DNA of 31,305 nt from contig JANOKS010000090.1 in assembly GCA_031419455.1 (NCBI GenBank), positions 1 through 31,305 of the forward strand, in the 5' to 3' direction. Positions 22,469 to 29,652 of this stretch are shown here, piece after piece (the stretch's first letter is position 1; every line of letters starts with the position of its first letter). Source of the DNA: UBA7672 sp031419455. GTDB taxonomy: Bacteria > Pseudomonadota > Alphaproteobacteria > Caulobacterales > Hyphomonadaceae. The notes under the pieces are model-generated. The model was not told the DNA's origin, made no database searches, and worked only from the letters and a program-made list of their open reading frames with translations. The position numbers were made by a program, and so were the translations under genes.

Positions 22469-23452
22469 TTACGCGGTAGCGGGCTGTCCTTTAGGTCTGC
22501 GCAGCACCAGACGCTTACCAGCAGCGCCTTTGATGGCCAGTTGTGCGCGGTCGTCGTCATTGAAGCCCAGCTTGGTCCGCGTGTTGTGGCGGAACTCAAA
22601 CTCGGTGACGTACCGTTGCAGGTACTTCTCGCCGCAGTGCTGATAAACGCCGGTCATGCCGCGCTTGAACACGCCGAAAAAGCTCTCGGCAGAGTTCGTC
22701 GTGACGTCGCCGCGCGCATATTCCTTGGCCGAATGCTTGACCGTCTCATGCGAGGCGAATGCCTTATCGGCGCCCGTGTAGAGGCGGGACTCATCCGTGT
22801 GCAGGCGCGTCTCGGGATGGACGTTCTCGCGCACGATCTTGGCGACCGTTTCTTTGTCTGCGCTGGCGACGTGGAACACGCGAGCCGATCCGCCACGTTC
22901 AACGAGGGCAACCACGGCGCGCTTGTTCGCAGGGCCGGATTGGCCGCGCTTCGTCGGCTTGCGGCCTGACTTGGCGCGCTGCGGCGACACGTGCGGCACA
23001 TCGGTCTTGCCGAAATAGGTTTCGTCCGCTTCCACGACCTTGCCAGCGCCGCCCATCGGGCCGCCGCGCTGCATCGGCTCCATGCGGAGAGCTTCACGGA
23101 TACGCATCGCCATGAACCATGCGGTTCGGTAAGAGCCGAGGCCAAGCATCCGCTGGAGCTGGAGGGCAGAGACGCCTTTCTTGCTGGCGGCCATCAGGTG
23201 CATGCCCAACACCCATTTGTGCAGGGCGATCTTGGAGTCCTCAAAGATCGTCCCGATGGTCACGGTGAAGGGCTCGGCGCAGGCGCGGCAGTTATAGAGG
23301 CCGGGGCGGTGGCTCTTGCCCTTCATCAACGTAGCCTCATCGCAGACGCCGCAGTGAGGGCAGACCGGGCCTTCCGGCCACAGCAGCTTTTCCAGATGGG
23401 CGCGGGCCGCATCGTTGTCGTTGAACATCGGGTGGGTGAGATCGGTCTTCAT
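22469..23452 (-). CDS. IS1595-family transposase of element A
   Basis: 327 residues, ATG at 23452, 48 bases inside the right end of the element. An N-terminal zinc ribbon (CPHCG, then YNCRAC) is followed by KWVLGMHLMAASKKGVSAL, a helix-turn-helix-like segment, and the ISXO2/IS1595 DDE-type domain. That domain has VVEADETYFGKT, RLHTDESRLY and TNSAESFFGVFKRGMTG carrying the conserved acidic, Asn and Lys residues. The C-terminus GEKYLQRYVTEFEFRHNTR is typical. The frame is intact, so the element may be active. It is strongly similar to the transposase of element B, which points the opposite way. Confidence 0.93.
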   Translation of the reverse strand: MKTDLTHPMFNDNDAARAHLEKLLWPEGPVCPHCGVCDEATLMKGKSHRPGLYNCRACAEPFTVTIGTIFEDSKIALHKWVLGMHLMAASKKGVSALQLQRMLGLGSYRTAWFMAMRIREALRMEPMQRGGPMGGAGKVVEADETYFGKTDVPHVSPQRAKSGRKPTKRGQSGPANKRAVVALVERGGSARVFHVASADKETVAKIVRENVHPETRLHTDESRLYTGADKAFASHETVKHSAKEYARGDVTTNSAESFFGVFKRGMTGVYQHCGEKYLQRYVTEFEFRHNTRTKLGFNDDDRAQLAIKGAAGKRLVLRRPKGQPATA

Positions 23453-23500
23453 GAGACCAATCTAGGGGTAGGAGGCTACTATGTCAAGTGCATATTCTTG

Positions 23501-23508
23501 AAATAAGT
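23501..23508. repeat. Target duplication AAATAAGT, copy 2, shared by both elements
   Basis: The only sequence between element A and element B. It serves as the right duplication of A and the left duplication of B. Confidence 0.8.
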
Positions 23509-23575
23509 CCTAATTATGCACTTGACGTAAGTTGCTCAACGGGTAGATTCGGCAAATCAGATCGGAATCACCCCC

Positions 23576-24568
23576 ATGAGCGACAAGTTCGACATCACCA
23601 CTGAGCCAATGTTCAACGACGACGAAGTGGCGCGTGCGCATTTCGAGAAGCTCCGTTGGCCGCTTGGCGTTGTCTGCTTTCACTGCGGCGTCGTTGGCGA
23701 TGCCGCGCTGATCAAGTCGAAGTCCGAGAACACCCGCCCCGGCCTCTACCATTGCCGCTCATGCGGCGGGAATTTCACGGCCACGATGGGCACGATCTAC
23801 GAGGACAGCCACGTCCCCATGCGCAAGTGGCTTCTGGCGCATCACCTGATGGCCGCCAGCAAGAAAGGCGTCTCCGCGCTCCAGCTTCAGCGGATGCTTG
23901 GCCTCGGCTCCTATCGTACTGCATGGTTCATGGCGCATCGCATTCGCGAGTCGATGAAGCCTGCCGATACAAACGACAAGCTGGGTGGCCCCGGCAAGAT
24001 CGTGGAAGCCGACGAAACCTACTACGGCAAGACAGCCGAGCCGAAGGTGTCGCCACAACGCGAGAGGTCGGGCCTGAAGCCCACCAAAGGCGGCAACTCT
24101 GGCCCTGCCAACAAGCGCGCTGTCGTCGCTCTGGTTGAGCGCGGTGGACGCTCGCGCGTCTTCCACGTGGGCAACGCCGATAAGGCGACGATCTCCAAAA
24201 TCCTCCTTGAGAACATCGCGGAGGAAACCCGCCTGCACACCGATGAATCCCGCCTCTACACGGGCGCTGATGCTGCCTTCGCCACGCACGAGACGGTCAA
24301 GCACTCAGCCAAGGAATATGTCCGCGGCGACGTTCACACGAACAGCGCCGAGGGCTTCTTCGGTGTGTTCAAAAAGGGCATGACGGGCGTCTACCAACAT
24401 TGCGGCGAGAAGTACCTGCAACGGTACGTCACCGAGTTTGAGTTCCGCCATAACACCCGCGCGAAGCTTGGCTTCAACGATGGGGATCGTGCGGCGCTGT
24501 CGATCCAAGGTGCGGTCGGCAAGCGTCTCACGTTGCGACAGCCTAAAGCGAAGCTCTCGCCCGCGTAA
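23576..24568 (+). CDS. IS1595-family transposase of element B
   Basis: 330 residues, ATG at 23576. The same plan as the transposase of element A: zinc ribbon (CFHCG, YHCRSCG), MRKWLLAHHLMAASKKGVSAL, and the catalytic blocks IVEADETYYGKT, RLHTDESRLY and TNSAEGFFGVFKKGMTG. The third block has Gly where A has Ser. Sequence is colinear with A throughout and near identical from GEKYLQRYVTEFEF onward, yet differs at many positions, so B is a related element rather than a duplicate of A. No frameshift is present. Confidence 0.93.
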   Translation: MSDKFDITTEPMFNDDEVARAHFEKLRWPLGVVCFHCGVVGDAALIKSKSENTRPGLYHCRSCGGNFTATMGTIYEDSHVPMRKWLLAHHLMAASKKGVSALQLQRMLGLGSYRTAWFMAHRIRESMKPADTNDKLGGPGKIVEADETYYGKTAEPKVSPQRERSGLKPTKGGNSGPANKRAVVALVERGGRSRVFHVGNADKATISKILLENIAEETRLHTDESRLYTGADAAFATHETVKHSAKEYVRGDVHTNSAEGFFGVFKKGMTGVYQHCGEKYLQRYVTEFEFRHNTRAKLGFNDGDRAALSIQGAVGKRLTLRQPKAKLSPA

Positions 24569-24937
24569 GCGGAAGGGACCGCCTCGCCCGCCGAAGCGTC
24601 CGTTCAATTCACCGACAAAAAATCCAAAGCTGCTGGCCCGGCGCTTCCTTCAGTATCGGAAGAAACATCCGCCGAAACACCAGAAGATCAGGGTGCGGAG
24701 CTATCCGTTTCGAGACTGAGAAACCGTGCAATCTGCACGCGTTTTGACTCTTTTCAAGAATCCTGTTCCTGATTCCTTCTCGACCAAACGAATTCGGGCC
24801 GGTGTTGACGCACCGGCCCGTTATTCGTCCGACACTTCCAGCGAGGCCGCGTCGGAGATTCGTCAGCAGAGGGTTCAATATGAATCCATCGAGTCACAGG
24901 TCAAGCGGCTTCGCGCAACTGCGACGAAAGTGCCGAC
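24569..24937. other. Non-coding stretch in element B
   Basis: Between the transposase stop and the next gene I see one strong hairpin (24795-24825) and no gene I trust. A 76-codon plus-strand frame at 24726 runs through the hairpin, and a 93-codon frame at 24438 is mostly a transposase shadow. Confidence 0.5.
24795..24825 (+). terminator. Hairpin terminator after the element B transposase
   Basis: CGGGCCGGTG (24795-24804) and CACCGGCCCG (24811-24820) form a perfect 10-bp stem with a 6-base loop, followed by TTATT. It lies 227 bases after the transposase stop and 113 bases before the next gene, insulating the cargo from transposase transcription. Confidence 0.6.
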
Positions 24938-25651
24938 ATGCCCAACGCAAACCTAGAAGCCACCCTGACCAGAGCAGGCGAACTCATTGCCGACCTTGAG
25001 AAGGAGTATAACGCCTGCCTTGCGGCCAAGCAGGTTTCCCCACGAGCAGCGCAGCTGACACACGAAGTCATCGAGAGGCTGCGGAGCGCGCTGGACCGGG
25101 CTGCCCGCTGTTACTGGGAGCAGCGGATTTCACCCGCGCTCACAGAGGATGATCGGAAAAAGGTTGCCGTCTACTTCCCCATCGTTGGCAGCCCCGAAGC
25201 GTTTGATTCAACGATGGGTCGGTGGCGGTGGACGTCCGTAAAGGATCAGCACCAAGGAATCGCAGACTTCCTGAAGAAGCATCAGCCGTATACGGCGCCG
25301 ACCAACAAATGGCTCGAAACTCTCACCGAACTCGCAACTGCGGGAAAGCATGTGGATCTCGTACCCCAGACAATAACCGTTCACCGTCAGGTGACGGTGG
25401 CCAGTGGCGGCGGATCTGTTTCGTGGGGACCTGGCGTGACTTTTGGCGGCGGCGTTAGCGTCATGGGAGCCCCCATCAACCCCCGCACGCAGCGCATCGT
25501 GCCGACACCGGGAGTAACCGAAACCGTGACCGACTGGGTGTCCTTTATGATCGGTGGACACAACGTCAACGCGCTTGGCTTCTGCACAGAGTCGCTCCCA
25601 AAGACACGCAAGATTATTGCGGCGATGTTCAAGGAGTTCACGCTTTCATAG
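24938..25651 (+). CDS. 237-residue IS1595 passenger protein, unknown
   Basis: 237 residues, ATG at 24938. The N-terminal 90 residues are helical (LTRAGELIADLEKEYNACL, THEVIERLRSALDRAARCYW). The middle contains HQGIADFLKKHQPY and LETLTELATAGKHVDL. From about 150 the character changes to beta-strand and Gly-rich (VASGGGSVSWGPGVTFGGG, then GAPINPRT), ending VNALGFCTESLPKTRK. I have seen similar hypothetical proteins in alphaproteobacterial mobile regions but know no function. There is no signal peptide or membrane segment, so it is cytoplasmic. Its last 14 bases overlap the minus-strand gene at 25638. Confidence 0.6.
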   Translation: MPNANLEATLTRAGELIADLEKEYNACLAAKQVSPRAAQLTHEVIERLRSALDRAARCYWEQRISPALTEDDRKKVAVYFPIVGSPEAFDSTMGRWRWTSVKDQHQGIADFLKKHQPYTAPTNKWLETLTELATAGKHVDLVPQTITVHRQVTVASGGGSVSWGPGVTFGGGVSVMGAPINPRTQRIVPTPGVTETVTDWVSFMIGGHNVNALGFCTESLPKTRKIIAAMFKEFTLS

Positions 25652-25835
25652 CGCCAACGTAAAGCATGGCTTCCCAACACGCAGCCGCGTCGTCGTTCGC
25701 GCTCTCCCACTCGCCTTCATAGGCGCAGAAACAGTGGGGGGCTCCGGCGGCTACCATTTCGCAAGAGGCGCTCACGGGAACAACCGCCCAGCCCGCTTGT
25801 CGCAACCTCTCCAATTCAGATTTGTCTAGGAGCAT
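25638..25835 (-). CDS. Short passenger protein with M-x-x-A-G motif
   Basis: 65 residues from the ATG at 25835. The sequence LDKSELERLRQAGWAVVPV is followed by S-A-S-C-E-M-V-A-A-G and ends DDAAACWEAMLYVG. The pattern of a Pro-Val strand, a helix with M-V-A-A-G and a C-terminal helix with W-E-A-M belongs to short proteins widespread in phage-like and accessory DNA of alphaproteobacteria (recall). The gene at 26429 has the related P-E-M-I-E-A-G. Function unknown. It starts 6 bases from the divergent zinc-ribbon gene. Confidence 0.5.
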   Translation of the reverse strand: MLLDKSELERLRQAGWAVVPVSASCEMVAAGAPHCFCAYEGEWESANDDAAACWEAMLYVGAMKA

Positions 25836-25841
25836 CGTTAG

Positions 25842-26066
25842 ATGGCCAACGTTGCAAAGTGCCCCCATTGCGGCGTGATCTGGGGCCACGATTACAGTGT
25901 GAAGGTGGAGCCAATAAACGCTGGGCAGTACGCCGGCGTCTCTTACTACTGCTCCAATTGCGAAACATCGCTAGGAGTGTCCTTGGACCCGCTGGCCTTG
26001 GATTCGGACTTGTTGCGGAAAATGAAGAAGCTTCTTCAGCCCGATCAAGATAGTTCGCCACCGTGA
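25842..26066 (+). CDS. Small zinc-ribbon passenger protein
   Basis: 74 residues, ATG at 25842 with GGAG nine bases upstream. Two Cys pairs, C-P-H-C-G near the N-terminus and C-S-N-C about 30 residues later, form a zinc ribbon. Between them lies a beta-rich segment with AGQYAGVSYY; a helical C-terminus with LLRKMKKLL follows. Such stand-alone ribbons may bind nucleic acid or protein. It lies within the cargo of element B between two minus-strand genes. Confidence 0.55.
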   Translation: MANVAKCPHCGVIWGHDYSVKVEPINAGQYAGVSYYCSNCETSLGVSLDPLALDSDLLRKMKKLLQPDQDSSPP

Positions 26067-26102
26067 TCGCATCGGGATTGCGCGCGTCGATGTTGAGCAT
26101 CG

Positions 26103-26270
26103 TCATTTCTTCCATGGCTCAAGCGGCGCGGGTTTAGGCTTCGCAACGCGCGGATGCTTTTCATCAGCGCGCTTCTTCGGCGGCGTCGCGATCATGCGGC
26201 GTACGCTTTCATCACGTAGGCGCGCAGTCTCTTGAGGGCTGCGCTGATCAGGGTCAGGGGATTTTTTCAT
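26103..26270 (-). CDS. Small IS1595 passenger protein, RDE/TPP motif, copy B
   Basis: 55 residues from the ATG at 26270 to TGA at 26103-26105. Core SPQETARLRDESVRRMIAT followed by P-P-K-K, with a Lys/Pro-rich tail ending L-E-P-W-K-K. It is the paralog of the 50-residue protein at 22290 in element A. Its ATG overlaps the ATG of the divergent gene at 26269 within TTCATGG. It is followed on the same strand by an ATGA-coupled frame (MTMLNIDARNPDAITVANY) that soon becomes antisense of the zinc-ribbon gene, probably the stump of another cargo gene. Confidence 0.55.
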   Translation of the reverse strand: MKKSPDPDQRSPQETARLRDESVRRMIATPPKKRADEKHPRVAKPKPAPLEPWKK

Positions 26271-26454
26271 GGTCGATTACCTGGAACCAAACTTCTATGT
26301 TGCGGATCTACCCGAGCGCAGCGAGTTCCACGAGTGGGTTGGGCGCTGCATCAAACGCTGGGCAGACCTTGAAGGCTATCTGTTCGAAACAGCAGATTGG
26401 GCGCTCAATACCGACCGTTCCATTGCCGCTATCGTATTCTTCCGAACGCCGTGA
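26269..26454 (+). CDS. Truncated helical passenger protein
   Basis: 61 residues from ATG 26269: FYVADLPERSEFHEWVGRC, then IKRWADLEGYLFETADWAL and a stop after IAAIVFFRTP. From memory this is the opening of a family of about 160-190 residues (a helix with W-x-x-L/I-E, then a conserved Y/F-R-T-P) whose members end with an R-N-x-x-A-H HEPN-like motif. Here everything after R-T-P is gone, and the sequence switches to a minus-strand gene whose end overlaps by 26 bases. It therefore looks like a stump. The divergent overlap with the RDE/TPP gene matches the arrangement in element A. Confidence 0.45.
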   Translation: MVDYLEPNFYVADLPERSEFHEWVGRCIKRWADLEGYLFETADWALNTDRSIAAIVFFRTP

Positions 26455-26644
26455 CTCGATTCTTGGTGCGAACAGCTAGAGCGGCCTGAAGCACTTCGGT
26501 CGCGATTAGCTCGGCGGAAATCCAGCCCAACTGCCTAAGACACTCGTCTCCGCTGGTCAGCAAAACCTTCGCGCCAGCCTCGATCATCTCGGGCGTGACT
26601 TCGATTGCTGGTTCTTGGGCTGCCGCCCCTGCCGGCCTGTCCAT
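26429..26644 (-). CDS. Short passenger protein with P-E-M-I-E-A-G motif
   Basis: 71 residues from the ATG at 26644, 46 bases inside the right end of element B. A Pro/Ala-rich start leads into IEVTPEMIEAGAKVLL, then SAELIATEVLQAAL. The E-M-I-E-A-G helix followed by a second helix with A-x-E/A-V-x-x-A-A is a pattern of short accessory proteins of phage-like regions; the gene at 25638 is related in plan. Its 3' end replaces the missing part of the protein at 26269, so this junction is likely where two cargo pieces were joined. Confidence 0.5.
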   Translation of the reverse strand: MDRPAGAAAQEPAIEVTPEMIEAGAKVLLTSGDECLRQLGWISAELIATEVLQAALAVRTKNRVTAFGRIR

Positions 26645-26690
26645 TGGAGAATCATCCTATTGCAGAACTTACGTCAAGTGCATAATTAGC

Positions 26691-26698
26691 AAATAAGT
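26691..26698. repeat. Target duplication AAATAAGT, copy 3
   Basis: Octamer immediately right of element B, followed by CCTAG, the second half of the original inverted repeat. Confidence 0.8.
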
Positions 26699-26906
26699 CC
26701 TAGTTGCAACGCTAATCGGGTCGATTCCGGCAAGCGACAAATATCGCTGTCAGCATGCATCCCGCTGAAACCAATCATTTTTTCAATGAATAGCTTCAGC
26801 CGTCGCCTGTCAGGCCGGTTGAATGGTCGGGCCAAGTATCGCAAAAGGATGCCATCGCGCGCCCTGGGGCGCGGACACGCACACGGCCTTTCTGGCCGCG
26901 GAGCCT

Positions 26907-28211
26907 ATGGAACTCGCGATCCTTTTTTTCCTTGTCCTGCTCAACGGCGTTTTTGCGCTGTCCGAGATGGCGATCGTTTCGTCCCGCCGGCCGCGCCTGA
27001 AGGCGATGGCGGACAAGGGCAATGTCGGCGCGAAGGTGGCGCTGAAACTGCTCGACGATCCATCGAAGCTGCTGTCCACCGTGCAGATCGGCATCACGGC
27101 GATCGGCGTGATCGCGGGGGCATACAGCGCAACGTCGCTGTCCGATGATCTCACGCCGTGGGTAGCAGGCCTGCATCCCGCCCTTGCGCCTCATGCGCCA
27201 CCGATCGCGTTCGGCGTCGTGATCGTTTTCACCACTTTCCTGTCGCTGGTCCTTGGCGAGCTGATTCCCAAGCGGATCGCCCTGGCCGCGCCTGAACCGA
27301 TGGCCGCTGCGATGGCGCCGGTGATGGCGCTGATCGAGCGCGCCGCCTCCCCGCTGGTCTGGCTGCTGCGCTTCATCACCGAAGGCTTCCTGACAATCTT
27401 CGGCCTCAACCGCACGCGGCAGGAGGACGTTACCGAGGAGGAGCTCCACTCCCTTATCGTCGAGGGGGAGAAGGCCGGCGTGATCGAGGAGGAAGAGCGG
27501 GAGATGATCCAGGGCGTGATGCGCCTGGGTGATCGCTCGGTAAAGACCATCATGACGCCGCGCACCGAGATGGTGTGGCTCGATCCGGACCAGGACCGCG
27601 AGGATCTGCTCAACGAGATCAGGGAGAGCGGCCATGCGCGCTTTCCGGTGGCCAAGGGCGATGCGGACGAGATCGTTGGAATCGTGCAGGCGAAGGAGCT
27701 GTTCCTGCATCTCGCGCAGACCGGCAAGATCGATCTCACCGCCGTGATGCACACTGCGCTGTTCGTGCCGGAGACGATGCCCGTGTTGCGTCTGCTGGAC
27801 GCCATGAAGGGCAATGTTGTCCGCATGGCGATCGTGTCGGACGAGTATGGTTCCGTGCTTGGACTGGTGACGGCGACGGACCTGCTGGAGTCGATCGCGG
27901 GCGACGATGCGCTCGATCACGAAGACGCCCTGTCGCCGCCGGTGCAGCGCGACGATGGCAGCTGGCTGGTCGATGGCATGACGCCGGTGGACGAATTCGA
28001 GCAGCTGGTGGGCGTGAGAGGTCTCAACGACAATGAGGGCTATTCGACCGTGGCCGGCCTGGTGATGCACCTGATGCGCGCCATGCCCAAGGAAGGCGAC
28101 AAGACCGAGCATGGCGTGCTGACCTTCGAGGTCGTCGACATGGACGGCCGCCGCGTGGACAAGGTGCTGGTCCGCAAGGCCGAGCCGGTGGATGATGATC
28201 CGAGCGGGTGA
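26907..28211 (+). CDS. CNNM/CorC-type membrane protein (hemolysin family)
   Basis: 434 residues from ATG 26907, chosen for the GGAG five bases upstream and because M-E-L-A-I-L-F-F-L-V-L-L-N-G is the usual opening. A CNNM transmembrane domain with three or four helices (LLNGVFALSEMA, STVQIGITAIGVIAG, FTTFLSLVLGELIPKR) occupies about 1-160. A linker with EEELHSLIVEGEKAGVIEE leads to a CBS-domain pair (about 205-320, TIMTPRTEMVWLD, GNVVRMAIVSDEYG). A C-terminal CorC/HlyC domain (about 345-425) has DEFEQLVG and GYSTVAGLV. Family members affect Mg2+/Co2+ transport; hemolysin names are historical. The two genes that follow are closely spaced on the same strand. Confidence 0.92.
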   Translation: MELAILFFLVLLNGVFALSEMAIVSSRRPRLKAMADKGNVGAKVALKLLDDPSKLLSTVQIGITAIGVIAGAYSATSLSDDLTPWVAGLHPALAPHAPPIAFGVVIVFTTFLSLVLGELIPKRIALAAPEPMAAAMAPVMALIERAASPLVWLLRFITEGFLTIFGLNRTRQEDVTEEELHSLIVEGEKAGVIEEEEREMIQGVMRLGDRSVKTIMTPRTEMVWLDPDQDREDLLNEIRESGHARFPVAKGDADEIVGIVQAKELFLHLAQTGKIDLTAVMHTALFVPETMPVLRLLDAMKGNVVRMAIVSDEYGSVLGLVTATDLLESIAGDDALDHEDALSPPVQRDDGSWLVDGMTPVDEFEQLVGVRGLNDNEGYSTVAGLVMHLMRAMPKEGDKTEHGVLTFEVVDMDGRRVDKVLVRKAEPVDDDPSG

Positions 28212-28226
28212 GGCGGGCCAGCAGGC

Positions 28227-28436
28227 ATGAAGCCAGTCGTATTGACCACACATGCCGCGACAGTTGTCGCCGAAAGAGGGCTGGACATCGCGTGGGTGGA
28301 GCGCACCGCCAACGAGCCGGACTGGACGATGCCTGAGCGCGATGGCCGGATGCTGCGGGTCGTGTGTTACGAGACAGACGATGCTATATACGTCGTAACG
28401 GCATTTCTGGACCGTAGAGCAAGGAGGCCGACATGA
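28227..28436 (+). CDS. DUF4258 protein, candidate toxin
   Basis: 69 residues starting 15 bases after the CNNM gene. The pattern T-T-H-A-A-T-V-V-A-E-R-G-L, then WVERTANEPDW, with a strand LRVVCYETDDAIYVVTAFLD and a basic tail D-R-R-A-R-R, is DUF4258. This small fold resembles RelE/BrnT-type toxins. It overlaps the next gene by ATGA. Pairing with a DUF2283 gene is a recurring arrangement proposed as a type II toxin-antitoxin module. No activity is proven for this pair. Confidence 0.8.
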   Translation: MKPVVLTTHAATVVAERGLDIAWVERTANEPDWTMPERDGRMLRVVCYETDDAIYVVTAFLDRRARRPT

Positions 28437-28627
28437 CACCCCGGTTTCAATACGACCCTGACGCGGACGCAGCTTATCTGCGTTTTTCGGAAGCACCTGT
28501 AATCGAGAGCGAGGAAGTGTCGCCCGGAGTGGTCCTCGATTATGACGCCGAAGGGCGAATGGTCGGCATGGAAGTTCTGGACGCAAGAGGCAAACTTCCC
28601 GCAGACGCACTGGTCGCAGCCGAATAA
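28433..28627 (+). CDS. DUF2283 protein, candidate antitoxin
   Basis: 64 residues, ATG overlapping the DUF4258 stop (ATGA). The sequence FQYDPDADAAYLRFSEAPV, then GVVLDYDAEGRMVGMEVLDA, is the DUF2283 signature: Y-D-x-x-x-D-x-x-Y-L-x-F near the N-terminus and D-Y-D-x-x-G-x-x-V-G-x-E-x-L-x-A later. The protein is acidic, opposite to its basic partner, as expected of a neutralising subunit. The pair ends 2 bases before a converging gene. Confidence 0.8.
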   Translation: MTPRFQYDPDADAAYLRFSEAPVIESEEVSPGVVLDYDAEGRMVGMEVLDARGKLPADALVAAE

Positions 28628-28629
28628 GG

Positions 28630-29652
28630 CTACACCTCAACGCCTGCGCGCTTGAGGCCAAACACCACGATCTTGTTGAGCAGGTCGGCGTAGCTCACGC
28701 CTGCGTGCAGGGCGGCTTGTGCGTATTCCTGGCTCGAGGCGATCTCGGGGTTTGGGTTGGCCTCGATGAAGTACGGCACGTTGTCCTTCGACAGGCGGAA
28801 GTCGATGCGGCAATAACCGTCCAGCTCCAGCGTGTGGCAGATGCGCTTGGCGAGCGTGCGGATCTTGGTGACGACGTTCGCCGGCAGGTTTTCCGCGGGT
28901 CCCTGCAGGATGCCGCGTTTTTCCTGGTAGATCGGGTCGTGCTTCACTTTCTCTGTGGCGATGGCGTGGGCGCCGTCGGCGAGATTGGAGAAGCTGAGCT
29001 CCCAGACGGGGAGCACCTGGATCCGGTCGTTGCCGAGGCAGCCGACATAGATTTCGCGGCCCTCGATGAACTCTTCCGCGATCGCGGGGGTGCTGAGGCG
29101 CTTGTGGATGAAGGCGACGCGCTCAGCCAGCTTTTCGTCGGTATCGACGATGGAGGCTTGCGCGATGCCGAGCGAAGCGTCTTCCCAGAGGCTCTTCACG
29201 ATCAGCGGAAACTTGAGGCGGCCGGGGCGGCGCACCTTCATGCCGATCGGGAAGACGGCGAAGGCAGGCACAGGCACGCGGTGGTATTTCAGCAGTTTCT
29301 TCGACAGGTCCTTGCCGCGCGCCAGCATCAGGCCGCGCGGATTGCAGCCGGTGTAAGGGACGCGCAGAAGTTCGAGCAGGCCGACGACGTTCTGGGCGTA
29401 GAGGGTTTCGCCGTGGAACTCCTCGAGCAGATTGAAGACGATATCCGGCTTCCAGTTCTCGACTGCGTCGCGGATCGGCGCGAGTTCAGTCTGCACGCCC
29501 AGCATGCTAACCTCATGCCCGCCGCTCCGCAGCGTTTTCATGACGTCGTATTCGGTCTTCCAGACGTAACCTTCCTCCTCCGACAATTCTTCCATGTTGT
29601 CAGGAGGCACCAGATCCGGGTGCGCGAGAATTAGAATGCGTAACGGCTTCAT
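28630..29652 (-). CDS. ATP-grasp ligase, D-Ala-D-Ala ligase-like
   Basis: 340 residues from ATG 29652, which overlaps the stop of the upstream metallopeptidase gene (ATGA); MKPLRILILAHPDLVPP is the natural start. The N-terminal domain has DIVFNLLEEFHGETLYAQNV and PYTGCNPRGLMLARGKDLSKK, as in Ddl enzymes. The central part has FPLIVKSLWEDASLGI (nucleotide-binding Lys) and IAEEFIEGREIYVG. The C-terminus has DGYCRIDFRLSKDN and PYFIEANPNPEI with the metal-binding Glu and Asn. Such stand-alone relatives join a carboxylate to an amine at the cost of ATP; the substrate is probably not D-Ala-D-Ala. Coupling to a zinc peptidase suggests a peptide-like product or target. Confidence 0.85.
   Translation of the reverse strand: MKPLRILILAHPDLVPPDNMEELSEEEGYVWKTEYDVMKTLRSGGHEVSMLGVQTELAPIRDAVENWKPDIVFNLLEEFHGETLYAQNVVGLLELLRVPYTGCNPRGLMLARGKDLSKKLLKYHRVPVPAFAVFPIGMKVRRPGRLKFPLIVKSLWEDASLGIAQASIVDTDEKLAERVAFIHKRLSTPAIAEEFIEGREIYVGCLGNDRIQVLPVWELSFSNLADGAHAIATEKVKHDPIYQEKRGILQGPAENLPANVVTKIRTLAKRICHTLELDGYCRIDFRLSKDNVPYFIEANPNPEIASSQEYAQAALHAGVSYADLLNKIVVFGLKRAGVEV

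Larger units (their letters stand above)
21416..23500. mobile_element. IS1595-family element A with passenger genes
   Basis: About 2085 bases bounded by AAATAAGT on both sides. The ends carry imperfect inverted repeats of about 24 bases built on ATTATGCACTTGACGTA (left, 21420-21436) and AATATGCACTTGACATA (right, reading inward). The transposase is on the minus strand next to the right end. The remaining 1 kb holds three passenger genes: a small plus-strand gene at the left end, an R-x4-H helical protein, and a short RDE/TPP-motif protein. Boundaries are accurate to one or two bases. Confidence 0.85.
23509..26690. mobile_element. IS1595-family element B with passenger genes
   Basis: About 3182 bases between two AAATAAGT octamers. 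The terminal inverted repeats share CTAATTATGCACTTGACGTA and the next four bases (AGTT) at both ends. The transposase lies on the plus strand by the left end, so A and B have their transposase ends together. Roughly 2 kb of cargo follows: a 237-residue protein, two short proteins with an M-x-x-A-G motif, a zinc-ribbon protein, an RDE/TPP-motif protein and a truncated helical protein. Several cargo genes overlap or look broken, suggesting a mosaic. Confidence 0.85.

Noticed and set aside
24726..24956. 76-codon plus-strand frame before the 237-residue cargo gene
   Set aside because: It reads through a perfect terminator-like hairpin and has no recognisable feature or ribosome-binding site.
21416..26690. 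A and B as one composite transposon
   Set aside because: Each element has its own terminal repeats and its own flanking AAATAAGT, so they are better read as two separate elements side by side.
26796..28661. 621-codon minus-strand frame over the CNNM gene
   Set aside because: Shadow. The plus strand has the transmembrane, CBS and CorC domains and the two DUF genes.
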